DNA of 28,809 nucleotides, from positions 1-28,809 of the forward strand of contig JAEZDL010000273.1 of NCBI GenBank assembly GCA_023418095.1, written 5' to 3'. Below the pieces are notes generated by a model that saw only the letters and a program-made list of their open reading frames with translations, searched no databases and was not told the origin of the DNA. Every line of letters starts with the position of its first letter. Position 1 is the stretch's first letter. Below are positions 17,018-25,397 of the stretch, piece after piece. The position numbers and the translations under genes were made by a program. Source of the DNA: Bacteroidota bacterium. GTDB taxonomy: Bacteria > Bacteroidota > Bacteroidia > Flavobacteriales_F > PHOS-HE28.

Positions 17018-20000
17018 ACTGCGGATCGCACAGATCGATGGTCTCCGGCCGGCAGTCGCTGCCGGTCTTCGGCCATTCTTTTCCGCGCACCTGTCTTGCC
17101 GCTGTTTGGATCATCATGATCCTGGGTTCCTCCTCGATCGCTGCTGGTTCCAATGCAACGCTACCATCGGCTGCTGGTGTACCGGTCGCAATGCCCCCGC
17201 CCCCGGATTGTGGCACCACCTATTACCTCGATGCCAATGGAGTGCCCCAATCTGCGTTGGTCAACACCGCGCCCACCGTAGCGGCCCTGGCGAATTATGA
17301 TCCATGGCGCGATGCAGCACCGGGGATCCTTCTGAAAAAAGGTGGAAGTGGTGTGAACGAGACCGATCCGATCAAGTATCAACTCTGGAAAGTCGGGGAC
17401 CAGCCGCTGCCGCTTGGATCGCTGGCCAGATTACATATCTGGACCGCGATGAAGGGATTCAATACGGCGAACGCAGGAAGCTTTACGGCCTATTTCGCCG
17501 ATTGCCTGGCATCAGGCGGCGATTGTGTGGCACTTGCTTCGGTAACGGTGAGCCGGAATGATTGGGACGCGAACGACACCGGCACATGGATCGAAGAGAT
17601 CATCGATCTGGGATCCGTTTCCCACACTTTCGGCCCGAACCGGCGGCTTTCAGTGAAGATCGTGGTGAACAGCGGATCGGCGGACGATATGCTGTTCGCG
17701 TATGATGCCGTGCCCTATCCGGCACGCTTGCTCGTAGGGCCCAGCACCGAAGGAATGCCAACGATCCAATGTCCTTCGAACATCACCACCAACACCGACC
17801 CAGGTTCCTGTACCGCGGTGGTGGTACACCCCATACCGGCGGGCGCTTCACCATGCAGTGGCGCAACTACAACACTGATCTCAGGCCTGCCTTCAGGAAG
17901 TGCGTTCCCGGCCGGCACTACGGTGAATACCTACAAGGTGACCGATGCGATGGGCTTCAGCAGCACATGCTCCTTCACTGTCACCGTGGTCGATCAGGAA
18001 GCTCCTGCCTTCTTTCAATGCCCTGCCGATATCACCCGGCCCACCGATCCAGGCTCATGCGACGCAGTCGTTGAATGGGATCCACCTCAGGCCGCGGATA
18101 ATTGTTCCGTGAGCCTCGCCCAAACCGGCGGTCCGGCGAACGGAGGCCAATTCCCGCTGGGAACCTCGATCGTAAGTTACACCGCTACCGATCCCTCGGG
18201 GAACCAAGCGGTTTGCACGTTCAGTGTGACAGTCATGGATCTTGAAGCACCACAGATCATCGGCTGTCCGGGTGATCTGGTGGTGCAGGCGGAATTGGGA
18301 AGTTGCGGTGCGCAGGTCGACTGGGCGGCACCAACGGCCCTGGAAGGCTGCAGTGCATCGATCCAGCAGATCGCTGGACCGCCTGCCGGAAGCCTTTTCC
18401 CGATCGGCACATCCAGCGTGGAATATTCGGCGATCGATGGCGCCGGGAACACCAGCTACTGCAGTTTCACCATTACGGTCACCGATCCACAGCCGCTGGA
18501 AATTACAGGCTGCCCCGCCAAAATTTCGGTTGAAGCTGACGGTTGTGGCGCCTTTGTTTCGTGGGAACTTCCCGGAGTGATCGACGATTGCCCCGGGGCC
18601 TTGATCACCCAGACGGCAGGTCCATCAAGCGGCGATCATTTTCAACCGGGCTCCACCACGATCGAATACACGGCAACGAATACACAAGGCGATACCATGA
18701 TCTGTTCATTCACGGTCCTGGTGATCGATCAGGACCCTCCGGAATTGACAGGTTGTCCCACGGACATCGAATTGAATGTTGGAACTGAAGTTTGTGGCGC
18801 GATCGCGAATTGGGATGGACCGGCCGTGCTCGATCCATGCCCGGGCACAACGTTGGTGCAAACCAGCGGACCACCAAGCGGCAGCACCTTCCCGATCGGA
18901 ATTTCGCAGATCACCTATGATGCCACCGATGTGGCGGGCAACACGGGCACGTGCATTTTTTCGGTCGCGGTGATCGATCTGGAAGCACCGGTAATTACGG
19001 GATGTCCGGGTGATATTCTGGTACAGAACGCTCCGGGCCAATGCGGCGCGATAGTCAACTGGGATCCACTTGAGGTGATCGATCCCTGTTCAGATCAGGA
19101 ACCGCAATTGATCGAAGGCCTGCCGAGCGGCAGCACCTTCCCCATCGGTGTCACCACCATCACGTATGAAGCACTGGATCAATCCGGGAACTCGGCCCAT
19201 TGCTCCTTCACCATCACGGTGGAATTCGAGGGGGCGCCTGTGATCACAGGATGCCCGGGTGATCTTCTTCTGGAGACCGGCACGGGAAGCTGCGAAGTTC
19301 CCGCCACGTGGACAGAGCCCACCGTGAACGGCCAGTGTTCCGATGCGACGATCGTACAGACTGAAGGCCCGCCCAACGGAAGCCTTCTTCCGATCGGAAC
19401 CACGACGATAAGTTATGTGGCCACGAACGCGGCAGGAATTTCAACGACCTGTTCCTTCTCCATCACCGTATCGGATCCGGTGCCACCGGTCTTCACGTCG
19501 TGCCCGCCCGATCAGAACATATCCAACGATCCCGGTCAATGTGGAGCGATCGTGGAATGGACCGCTCCCACCGCTACGGACAATTGCATGGGCGTGAATG
19601 TGACGCAGAGCAGCGGCCCCGCGAGCGGATCGTTCCTTCCGGTGGGTATCACTGTGATCACCTACACTGCCACGGATACTTCGGGCAACAGTGCGACCTG
19701 CACCTTTTCGATCACCATCACAGATGATGCGGCGCCGATCGCGATCTGTACCTCAACAGTTCTTCACCTTGACAACACGGGGACGGTCGGACTGGACCCT
19801 GCGATGATCGACGGTGGAAGTTCCGACAATTGCGGGATCGCCGAAATGCTCGTTTCACCTGGAACTTTCAGCAACACCGGCACTTTCGAGGTTACGCTCA
19901 CGGTGATCGACCTGGCAGGCAACGCGGCCGAATGCACTACGACGATCGATGTCGTTTCACCGGTCCCTCCCGTGGCGATCTGCAACGATCTAACGATTCT

Positions 20001-20712
20001 TCTCGATGGCAGTGGCAGCGCCCAGGCCCTGCCGGCGCAGATCGATGCGGGCAGTTACGATCCCGATGGGACGATCGTACAGATCACCATCGATCGCACT
20101 TCATTCGGTTGCGATGATCTCGGAACGGCATCCATAACGCTCACGGTGACGGATGATGATGGTTCCTTCTCCACTTGTTCTTCCACCGTGACAGTTATTG
20201 ATCCGATCGCCCCCCTGGTGGAATGCACGGACCTGTCGATCTCCCAGATCTCCGGTGGCAATACGATCGCACCCTGGGACGTGATCGCTTCAACATCCGA
20301 CAACTGCGACACTTCACCTTCGATCCAGGCTTCTCCCCTCACCTTCACCTCCACCGGCTACCATTCCGTGCATGTAACAGCCACCGATCAGAGCGGGAAC
20401 GTGGCGGAATGTGATGCGATCGTAACGATCGTTGCGCAGGACGGCGAAGAGGCGTTGATCGTACCGGCAGGCTTCTCACCCAACGGCGATGGCATCGCTG
20501 ATCTGTGGGAGATCCAGGGTCTTGCGGCATACCCTGGAAATGAACTTATCATCTTCAATCGCTGGGGATCCGAATTGTTACGTGCATCACCCTACCGCAA
20601 CGATTGGGGTGGCCAGGTGGATGGGGATGTTCCCGCGGGCGTGTACTTCTACCAGCTCGATCTCGGCAAAGGCGATGAGCCCCTCACCGGTTACATCCAA
20701 CTGAACAGATGA
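17014..20712 (+). CDS. Giant HYR-repeat surface protein with C-terminal T9SS type B (CHU_C) sorting domain
   Basis: This 1232-residue protein begins with a long signal peptide whose hydrophobic core is TCLAAVWIIMILGSSSIAA; Met9 may be the real start. An N-terminal beta domain of about 200 residues follows. Then come eight tandem HYR domains (about residues 251-909, about 82 residues each). Each ends in a variant of YTATDTSGNSATCTFSITI and most carry four cysteines. Three related Ig-like repeats follow (about 910-1145), then a C-terminal gliding-motility/CHU_C domain: VPAGFSPNGDGIADLWEI, NELIIFNRWGSELL, VPAGVYFYQLDLG. CHU_C proteins are exported by the T9SS and stay cell-attached through PorP/SprF and OmpA-like partners, which are the next two genes. 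HYR arrays are usually adhesive or structural filaments. The start overlaps the SiaC-like gene, and the stop overlaps the PorP/SprF gene (20709-20712). Confidence 0.93.
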   Translation: MNCGSHRSMVSGRQSLPVFGHSFPRTCLAAVWIIMILGSSSIAAGSNATLPSAAGVPVAMPPPPDCGTTYYLDANGVPQSALVNTAPTVAALANYDPWRDAAPGILLKKGGSGVNETDPIKYQLWKVGDQPLPLGSLARLHIWTAMKGFNTANAGSFTAYFADCLASGGDCVALASVTVSRNDWDANDTGTWIEEIIDLGSVSHTFGPNRRLSVKIVVNSGSADDMLFAYDAVPYPARLLVGPSTEGMPTIQCPSNITTNTDPGSCTAVVVHPIPAGASPCSGATTTLISGLPSGSAFPAGTTVNTYKVTDAMGFSSTCSFTVTVVDQEAPAFFQCPADITRPTDPGSCDAVVEWDPPQAADNCSVSLAQTGGPANGGQFPLGTSIVSYTATDPSGNQAVCTFSVTVMDLEAPQIIGCPGDLVVQAELGSCGAQVDWAAPTALEGCSASIQQIAGPPAGSLFPIGTSSVEYSAIDGAGNTSYCSFTITVTDPQPLEITGCPAKISVEADGCGAFVSWELPGVIDDCPGALITQTAGPSSGDHFQPGSTTIEYTATNTQGDTMICSFTVLVIDQDPPELTGCPTDIELNVGTEVCGAIANWDGPAVLDPCPGTTLVQTSGPPSGSTFPIGISQITYDATDVAGNTGTCIFSVAVIDLEAPVITGCPGDILVQNAPGQCGAIVNWDPLEVIDPCSDQEPQLIEGLPSGSTFPIGVTTITYEALDQSGNSAHCSFTITVEFEGAPVITGCPGDLLLETGTGSCEVPATWTEPTVNGQCSDATIVQTEGPPNGSLLPIGTTTISYVATNAAGISTTCSFSITVSDPVPPVFTSCPPDQNISNDPGQCGAIVEWTAPTATDNCMGVNVTQSSGPASGSFLPVGITVITYTATDTSGNSATCTFSITITDDAAPIAICTSTVLHLDNTGTVGLDPAMIDGGSSDNCGIAEMLVSPGTFSNTGTFEVTLTVIDLAGNAAECTTTIDVVSPVPPVAICNDLTILLDGSGSAQALPAQIDAGSYDPDGTIVQITIDRTSFGCDDLGTASITLTVTDDDGSFSTCSSTVTVIDPIAPLVECTDLSISQISGGNTIAPWDVIASTSDNCDTSPSIQASPLTFTSTGYHSVHVTATDQSGNVAECDAIVTIVAQDGEEALIVPAGFSPNGDGIADLWEIQGLAAYPGNELIIFNRWGSELLRASPYRNDWGGQVDGDVPAGVYFYQLDLGKGDEPLTGYIQLNR
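17764..19740 (+). repeat. Eight tandem HYR-domain coding repeats (about 247 bases each)
   Basis: Eight copies are seen at protein level, each starting with CP-(S/A/G/T/P)-(D/N/K) and ending before the next APxITG-CP junction. The linker variants are QEAPAFFQ, LEAPQIIG, PQPLEITG, QDPPELTG, LEAPVITG, EGAPVITG and PVPPVFTS. Copies share the motif GPPSGSTFPIGTT. DNA identity between copies is only partial, so this is an old, diverged duplication series rather than a recent satellite. Confidence 0.85.
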
Positions 20713-21641
20713 TCCGGCATAAGCTCGTCCTTCTCATCTGCCTCCTAACAGGATCGTTCGCGGCCTTGCGTGCGCAACAGGATCCGATGTACACCATGTA
20801 CATGTGGAATATGATGGCGGTGCATCCGGGCTACGCGGGCAGTGCCGATGTGCTCAATGCCACCGCTGTAACGCGAATGCAATGGAGCGGCCTTCAAGGT
20901 GCACCGGTCACCCATTCGTTATCGATGCATGCACCGGTCCGGCAGGGCAATTTCGGAGCAGGATTGAGCGTGGTGGATGATCGGATCGGGCGCATGGGCA
21001 ACTCGAGCATCTTCGGCGATCTCGCATACCGGATCCGGTTGAGCAAGGGCACCCGGCTTTCCTTCGGCCTCAAGTTCGGCCTCAACCGCGCACAGTTCCA
21101 GAATTCATTGGTGGAGCACACCGACCCCGAAGATCCGATCTTCGCCGTGGACCAGGCGGGCACGTTGCTGCCGAATTATGGTTTTGGCATCTACCTCTGG
21201 TCCGCACGCGGATATGTGGGTGCATCCATACCGAAGTTGCGCCGCAACGCCCTGTTGTCTTCCGGCGGCGATAATGGGAACATCGGAAGCATGGTGGAGC
21301 AACCGCACTTGTTCGTTACCGCGGGATACGTGATCGCTCTCGGGCAGGTGAAGCTTAAACCCGCCATGCTGATCCGCGCTGCGGAGAATGTGCCGTTGAA
21401 CGCCGATCTCTCGGCCAACGTGCTGTTCCTCGAAAAACTGTGGATCGGTGCGGCCTATCGCACGGCAGGAAGCATCAGCGCGATCACATCGATCCAGTTC
21501 AACGATCAATTCCGGGCAGGTTACGCTTACGACATGGGGATCGGGCCGGTGGCCTACAGGCGCTATGCAAGCCACGAGATCATGTTCAGCTTCGATCCGA
21601 TCTACAACAAGAAAAGGATGCGATCACCCCGCTATTTCTGA
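20709..21641 (+). CDS. PorP/SprF family type IX secretion outer-membrane protein
   Basis: This 310-residue protein has a signal peptide (LVLLICLLTGSFAALRAQ). The family signature follows at once: QQDPMYTMYMWNMMAVHPGYAGS, then VTRMQWSGLQGAPVTHSLSMHAPV. A repeated barrel strand pattern includes RLSFGLKFGLNRAQF, NYGFGIYLWSARGYVGASIPKL, QPHLFVTAGYVIAL, KLKPAMLIRA and LSANVLFLEKLWIGAAYR. The C-terminal RMRSPRYF is also typical of the family. SprF-like proteins are needed for export and surface attachment of a particular type B cargo, normally the one encoded next door; here that is the HYR protein, whose stop codon overlaps this start by 4 bases. The following OmpA-family gene begins 2 bases after this stop. 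Confidence 0.94.
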   Translation: MIRHKLVLLICLLTGSFAALRAQQDPMYTMYMWNMMAVHPGYAGSADVLNATAVTRMQWSGLQGAPVTHSLSMHAPVRQGNFGAGLSVVDDRIGRMGNSSIFGDLAYRIRLSKGTRLSFGLKFGLNRAQFQNSLVEHTDPEDPIFAVDQAGTLLPNYGFGIYLWSARGYVGASIPKLRRNALLSSGGDNGNIGSMVEQPHLFVTAGYVIALGQVKLKPAMLIRAAENVPLNADLSANVLFLEKLWIGAAYRTAGSISAITSIQFNDQFRAGYAYDMGIGPVAYRRYASHEIMFSFDPIYNKKRMRSPRYF

Positions 21642-21643
21642 AC

Positions 21644-23872
21644 GTGAGGTCCGGCCTTCACATAACGTTCATACTCACGGCCCTTCTCGCCTCGCATTGT
21701 GCATTCGCGCAGAAGGCCGCGTTGCGCAAAGGGGACCGGTGCTTTGCCGATATGAGCTTCCTGGAGGCGATCCAACATTATGAGCGGGCCTTCGATCAGG
21801 GGGCCGAAAGCATTCCGCACGCACGCAGGCTTGCTGAATGCCATTGGAACCTGCGCGATCCGGATGGATCCTCGAAATGGTACGCCCTGGTGGCGGCATC
21901 TCCGGAAGCGACCCCAGAGGATATCTACAGACATGCCGAATTGTTGCGGAACGCGGGGAAGTATCAGCAAAGCGATGATGTGCTGGAGCTATTCGCGTTG
22001 AAGGCGCCCGGCGACAGCCGGGGACAGCGAAAAGCGTCATCCATGCAAAAGCTCACTGAACTGATGGATCGCCCGGGCCTCGCCCATAAGGTGATCAAGA
22101 TCGGGATCAACAGCAGCGTAACGGACATGTCGCCGTTCATCCACGATGGCCGCTTCATCTTCGCCTCTGCGAGGATGCCGGAGGATCTCGTGAAACGGCA
22201 CCATACCTGGAACGACCAGCCATTCCTGAACCTTTATCATGGAGCGATCGATGCGGAAGGTGCGATCACCGATGTGAAGCCGTTGCGTGAAGGTGTGAAC
22301 ACCGATCATCACGAGAGCAACGCGATCATCTCCGCGGATGGATCTGAATTCTTCTTCAACCGGAATGGCCGCAGCAGAAGCCCTTCGGGCGATGTGACCC
22401 AATTGCAGTTGTACGAGATGAAGTCAACCGATGGGGGCTGGTCCAGGGAAAAACCGTTCATCCATAATGATCCCGACCATTCGTATGGCCACCCGGCGCT
22501 CACGCGGGATGGCCTGCGTTTGTACTTCACCAGCGATCGGCCCGGTGGCTTCGGTGGAAAGGACATCTGGTACTGCGATCGAGAGAAAGGTGGTGAATGG
22601 AGAACACCGGTGAACGCCGGACCTTCCATCAATACCGAAGGCGATGAGATGTTCCCTTACGTGCATGGCAATTTCCTCTATCTCGCATCGGACGGGCATC
22701 TCGGCCTGGGCGGCCTGGATATTTTCCGGATGCGGATGCGTGCTGAAAGTGCGCAATTGGAGAACCTCGGAATGCCGATCAACGGACCGCGGGATGATTT
22801 CGGGATCTGCTTCGACAGCACGGGTGACATGGGTTTCTTCGTTTCCGATCGCGCAGGATCGATCGGCGGTGAGGATATCTTCATGTTCCGCACGCACAGC
22901 CTTCCGGAAGAGGAACGTGTATGGATGGGGCGCGTGTTGGACGAACGCACCGCGCGCCCCGTTCCGCACCTCACCATGCAGCTGATCGACGAGGATCGCC
23001 GCGAGATCGATCGTGCCGTAACCGACCAGAACGGGATCTACGAATTCAAGGATCCAGGCCTGCCGGCGTTCGTCAGCACCACCATTCCCGGCGGAGCGCA
23101 TATGGAAGTTCCGCTGGAGGAGATCGCGGTCTCCAAACATGGCAACACCGAATTGCCGGACGTGTACCTCAACAGCGTGATGGACCTGCCGGTGAACGCC
23201 ATCATTCGCGATGCGATCACCGATGCACCGGTTGAAGGGGTTACGGTCACCGTGGAGGATTCAAGGGACGGCACCGTGCTCTACCATGGTGTTACCGATG
23301 ACAATGGAATAGCGCAGGGCCAGATCCCCGATCGCCAGTTCGGCGATGATCTCGCCCTGGATGTCACTTTCAATAAGGCCGGCTACTTCGCCCGTACCGT
23401 GCGCGTTGACTTTCGCGTGCTCATGTTCCTTGAACAAGTTCTGGCCGGGCCGGAGGAAAGCATGCTCACACCAATGAGGTTGGGAGCCGATATCGGCGAT
23501 GCGATCGGCCTGCGGCCCATATTCTTCCAACGCGGAGGCGACGTGATCGATGAACTCGCGGCAAAGGAGCTCGAGCTCGTAGTGCGTGAATTGAAGCAGG
23601 ACCCCACGTTGAAGATCGAGATCCGTTCACATACGGACAGCCGGGCCAGCACCACCTTCAACGACGCGTTGAGCCAGCGCCGATCGGAGGTGACACGCGA
23701 ACATTTGATCGCACGTGGCATCCAGCCGGAAAGGTTGGTGGCCAAAGGTCTTGGTGAACGCCATCTGCTCAACCGGTGCAAGGATGGTGTGGAATGCACA
23801 GAAGAGGAACATCACCGCAACCGGCGCACGGAATTCATCGTGATCGCCTGTGAGGGTTGCCGCCAGCACTAA
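21644..23872 (+). CDS. OmpA-family protein with TPR, PD40 beta-propeller and carboxypeptidase-regulatory-like domains
   Basis: A GTG start at 21644, 2 bases after the PorP/SprF stop, gives 742 residues with a good signal peptide (LHITFILTALLASHCAFAQ). The upstream open part of this frame overlaps porP/sprF and is not protein-like. Domains: TPR-like (about 20-130; KGDRCFADMSFLEAIQHYERA), PD40/WD40-like propeller (about 155-420; HPALTRDGLRLYFTSDRPGG; YLASDGHLGLGGLDIF), two carboxypeptidase-regulatory/CNA-B-like domains (about 424-500 and 515-600; VTDQNGIYEFKD, VTDDNGIAQG), and a C-terminal OmpA domain (about 630-735; LKIEIRSHTDSRAS, LSQRRSEVTREHLI, NRRTEFIV). This layout matches PorE-like proteins and the OmpA proteins paired with PorP/SprF. 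It should link the surface complex to peptidoglycan. The stop is 5 bases from that of convergent ftsY. Confidence 0.93.
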   Translation: MRSGLHITFILTALLASHCAFAQKAALRKGDRCFADMSFLEAIQHYERAFDQGAESIPHARRLAECHWNLRDPDGSSKWYALVAASPEATPEDIYRHAELLRNAGKYQQSDDVLELFALKAPGDSRGQRKASSMQKLTELMDRPGLAHKVIKIGINSSVTDMSPFIHDGRFIFASARMPEDLVKRHHTWNDQPFLNLYHGAIDAEGAITDVKPLREGVNTDHHESNAIISADGSEFFFNRNGRSRSPSGDVTQLQLYEMKSTDGGWSREKPFIHNDPDHSYGHPALTRDGLRLYFTSDRPGGFGGKDIWYCDREKGGEWRTPVNAGPSINTEGDEMFPYVHGNFLYLASDGHLGLGGLDIFRMRMRAESAQLENLGMPINGPRDDFGICFDSTGDMGFFVSDRAGSIGGEDIFMFRTHSLPEEERVWMGRVLDERTARPVPHLTMQLIDEDRREIDRAVTDQNGIYEFKDPGLPAFVSTTIPGGAHMEVPLEEIAVSKHGNTELPDVYLNSVMDLPVNAIIRDAITDAPVEGVTVTVEDSRDGTVLYHGVTDDNGIAQGQIPDRQFGDDLALDVTFNKAGYFARTVRVDFRVLMFLEQVLAGPEESMLTPMRLGADIGDAIGLRPIFFQRGGDVIDELAAKELELVVRELKQDPTLKIEIRSHTDSRASTTFNDALSQRRSEVTREHLIARGIQPERLVAKGLGERHLLNRCKDGVECTEEEHHRNRRTEFIVIACEGCRQH

Positions 23873-23877
23873 AGCCT

Positions 23878-24849
23878 TTACTGCTTGAAGAGCGCCTCCA
23901 CGAAGGCGTGCTTGTCGAAGAACTGAAGGTGATCGATCCCTTCACCGATACCCAGGTATTTGATCGGGATCTTGAACTGGTCGCTGATGCCGATCGCCAC
24001 CCCGCCCTTTGCCGTCCCATCGATCTTGGTGAGCGCCAGGGCAGTGACATCGGTCGCGAGCGTGAACTGTTTCGCCTGTTCGATCGCGTTCTGTCCGGTG
24101 CTCGCATCCAGCACGAGCAGCACTTCGTGCGGCGCTTCGGGGATCACTTTGCGCATCACGTTGCGCACTTTGGTCAGTTCGTTCATCAACCCCACCTTGT
24201 TGTGCAGGCGGCCGGCGGTATCGATGATCACGATATCCGCGCCTTTCGCCTTTGCGCTTTCCACCGTATCATAAGCTACAGCGGCCGGATCGGCGTTCAT
24301 GCCCTGTTGCACGAGCGATACGCCAACGCGCTCGCTCCAGATCCTGAGTTGATCCACCGCCGCGGCGCGGAATGTATCGGCGGCGCCGAGCATCACGCTC
24401 TTCCCTTCCTTCTTGAATGCGTGCGCCAGCTTTCCGATCGTAGTCGTCTTCCCCACGCCGTTGACACCCACCACCATGATCACATAAGGTTTCACGGCAT
24501 TGCTGATCGGCTGCGGATCCTTCATCAGATCGGCGATCTCGGCCCGGAGCATCGAATTCAATTCACCGGTACCTACGTATTTGTCACGCTTCACCCGCGC
24601 CTGTATCCGCTCTATGATCTTCAGCGTTGTCTCCACGCCCACATCGCTGGATACAAGGACTTCCTCCAGCTGATCGAGAACCTCTTCATCTACTTCACTT
24701 TTTCCGGCTACCGCGCGGCTGAGCTTGCTGAAGAAACCCGATCGTGATCTTTCCAGACCCTTATCGAGCTCCTCCTTCTGTTCTTTTGCCTCGGCCTCCT
24801 GAACTTCAGGTGCCTTCTTGGTCTTCCCGAATAATCCGAACAATGCCAT
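23878..24849 (-). CDS. ftsY: Signal recognition particle receptor FtsY
   Basis: FtsY is the membrane-associated SRP GTPase that docks SRP-ribosome complexes at the Sec translocon. At 323 residues it has only a short Lys/Glu-rich N-terminal region (about 1-35), as in many Bacteroidota, then the N domain (FFSKLSRAVAGKSEVDEEVLDQLEEVLVSSDVG) and the G domain. The GTPase motifs are complete: MVVGVNGVGKTTTIGKLAH (P loop), ADTFRAAAVDQL, DTAGRLHNKVGLMNEL, TKIDGTAKGG, and the closing IKYLGIGEGIDHLQFF. It is the distal gene of the rpmB-rpmG-DUF4295-ftsY series. A terminator-like hairpin lies just upstream (24865-24899) with too little room for a separate promoter after it, so expression probably depends on readthrough. 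Confidence 0.97.
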   Translation of the reverse strand: MALFGLFGKTKKAPEVQEAEAKEQKEELDKGLERSRSGFFSKLSRAVAGKSEVDEEVLDQLEEVLVSSDVGVETTLKIIERIQARVKRDKYVGTGELNSMLRAEIADLMKDPQPISNAVKPYVIMVVGVNGVGKTTTIGKLAHAFKKEGKSVMLGAADTFRAAAVDQLRIWSERVGVSLVQQGMNADPAAVAYDTVESAKAKGADIVIIDTAGRLHNKVGLMNELTKVRNVMRKVIPEAPHEVLLVLDASTGQNAIEQAKQFTLATDVTALALTKIDGTAKGGVAIGISDQFKIPIKYLGIGEGIDHLQFFDKHAFVEALFKQ

Positions 24850-24864
24850 GAAATGCCTTTAAGT

Positions 24865-24899
24865 GAAAAAAGGCCTCCACCCTGCGGCAGCGGCCTTTT
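24865..24899 (-). terminator. Intrinsic terminator or attenuator between the DUF4295 gene and ftsY
   Basis: Read on the minus strand, AAAAGGCC, then a loop holding a small CTG-CCG-CAG hairpin, then GGCCTTTT extended to a run of six T. It lies 21 bases after the DUF4295 stop and about 16 bases before the ftsY start. The shape (G/C core plus U6) is a good intrinsic terminator and probably gives partial termination, lowering ftsY relative to the ribosomal genes. Confidence 0.75.
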
Positions 24900-24920
24900 C
24901 AATTCGACGTTCAGATCGGC

Positions 24921-25076
24921 TTATTTGCCGGAGAGGAGTTTATCGGCCTCATCGGTGGGGAGCACCTGCTCCACGAACTGATAAGCGCCGGTCTTTTCCT
25001 TCTTCACCATACGGATCACCTTGGTGAAGGTCTTCGCATCGGCTTTCTTGAGGCTTGCAACGGTCTTCTTTGCCAT
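24921..25076 (-). CDS. DUF4295 small basic protein (ribosomal-operon associated)
   Basis: This 51-residue Lys-rich protein begins MAKKTVASLKKADAKTFTKV and ends TDEADKLLSGK. Small proteins of this family are found almost only in Bacteroidota, directly after rpmG, as here (52 bases between rpmG stop and this start). The size, charge and position suggest a ribosome-associated role, but no function is established that I know of. The order rpmB, rpmG, this gene, ftsY agrees with what I remember from the phylum and is the strongest support for the call. Confidence 0.9.
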   Translation of the reverse strand: MAKKTVASLKKADAKTFTKVIRMVKKEKTGAYQFVEQVLPTDEADKLLSGK

Positions 25077-25128
25077 GTTCCATGCGCCGTAGCGCTGATT
25101 TTTGAGTTAGGAAGCGCGAAGGCGCAGC

Positions 25129-25317
25129 TTACTTGATCTCTTTATGAACGGTCATCTTGCGCAGGATGGGGTTGTATTTCTTCAACTCCATGCGCTCGGT
25201 GGTGTTCTTCCGGTTCTTGGTGGTGATGTAGCGCGAAGTGCCAGGCTGCCCGGAGCTCTTATGCTCGGTGCATTCCAAGATCACTTGAACGCGGTTACCT
25301 TTCTTTGCACTGGCCAT
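25129..25317 (-). CDS. rpmG: 50S ribosomal protein bL33
   Basis: This is a 62-residue basic protein of the large subunit. The sequence VQVILECTEHKSSGQPGTSRY, then TTKNRKNTTERMELKKYNP and a C-terminal lysine-rich tail, is diagnostic of bL33. It keeps only one cysteine (in LECTEH) and lacks the CxxC pairs, so it is the zinc-independent (C-minus) form. It lies 80 bases after rpmB in the same direction and is cotranscribed from the promoter before rpmB. The start ATG (MASAKKGNRV) is the only reasonable one. Confidence 0.97.
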   Translation of the reverse strand: MASAKKGNRVQVILECTEHKSSGQPGTSRYITTKNRKNTTERMELKKYNPILRKMTVHKEIK

Positions 25318-25397
25318 CTTTTCGCTTGTTTACCTGTGTTCCAGGAACAGGGCCGCGAATTTACGCGATCCGCCCGTACCCGCCAAATTCGATCCGA

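Noticed and set aside
17764..19740. Regular repeat spacing considered as a CRISPR or DNA satellite
   Set aside because: The period of about 247 bases matches HYR protein domains in one frame; copies are diverged at DNA level and have no short conserved repeat with unique spacers.
21440..21643. In-frame upstream extension of the OmpA-family gene
   Set aside because: It overlaps the PorP/SprF coding sequence in another frame and hides the signal peptide that starts at GTG 21644.
23857..24747. 296-codon open frame on the plus strand
   Set aside because: It lies opposite ftsY, whose GTPase motifs are complete; the composition (His/Arg/Asp-rich) is typical of an antisense shadow in this G+C-rich genome.
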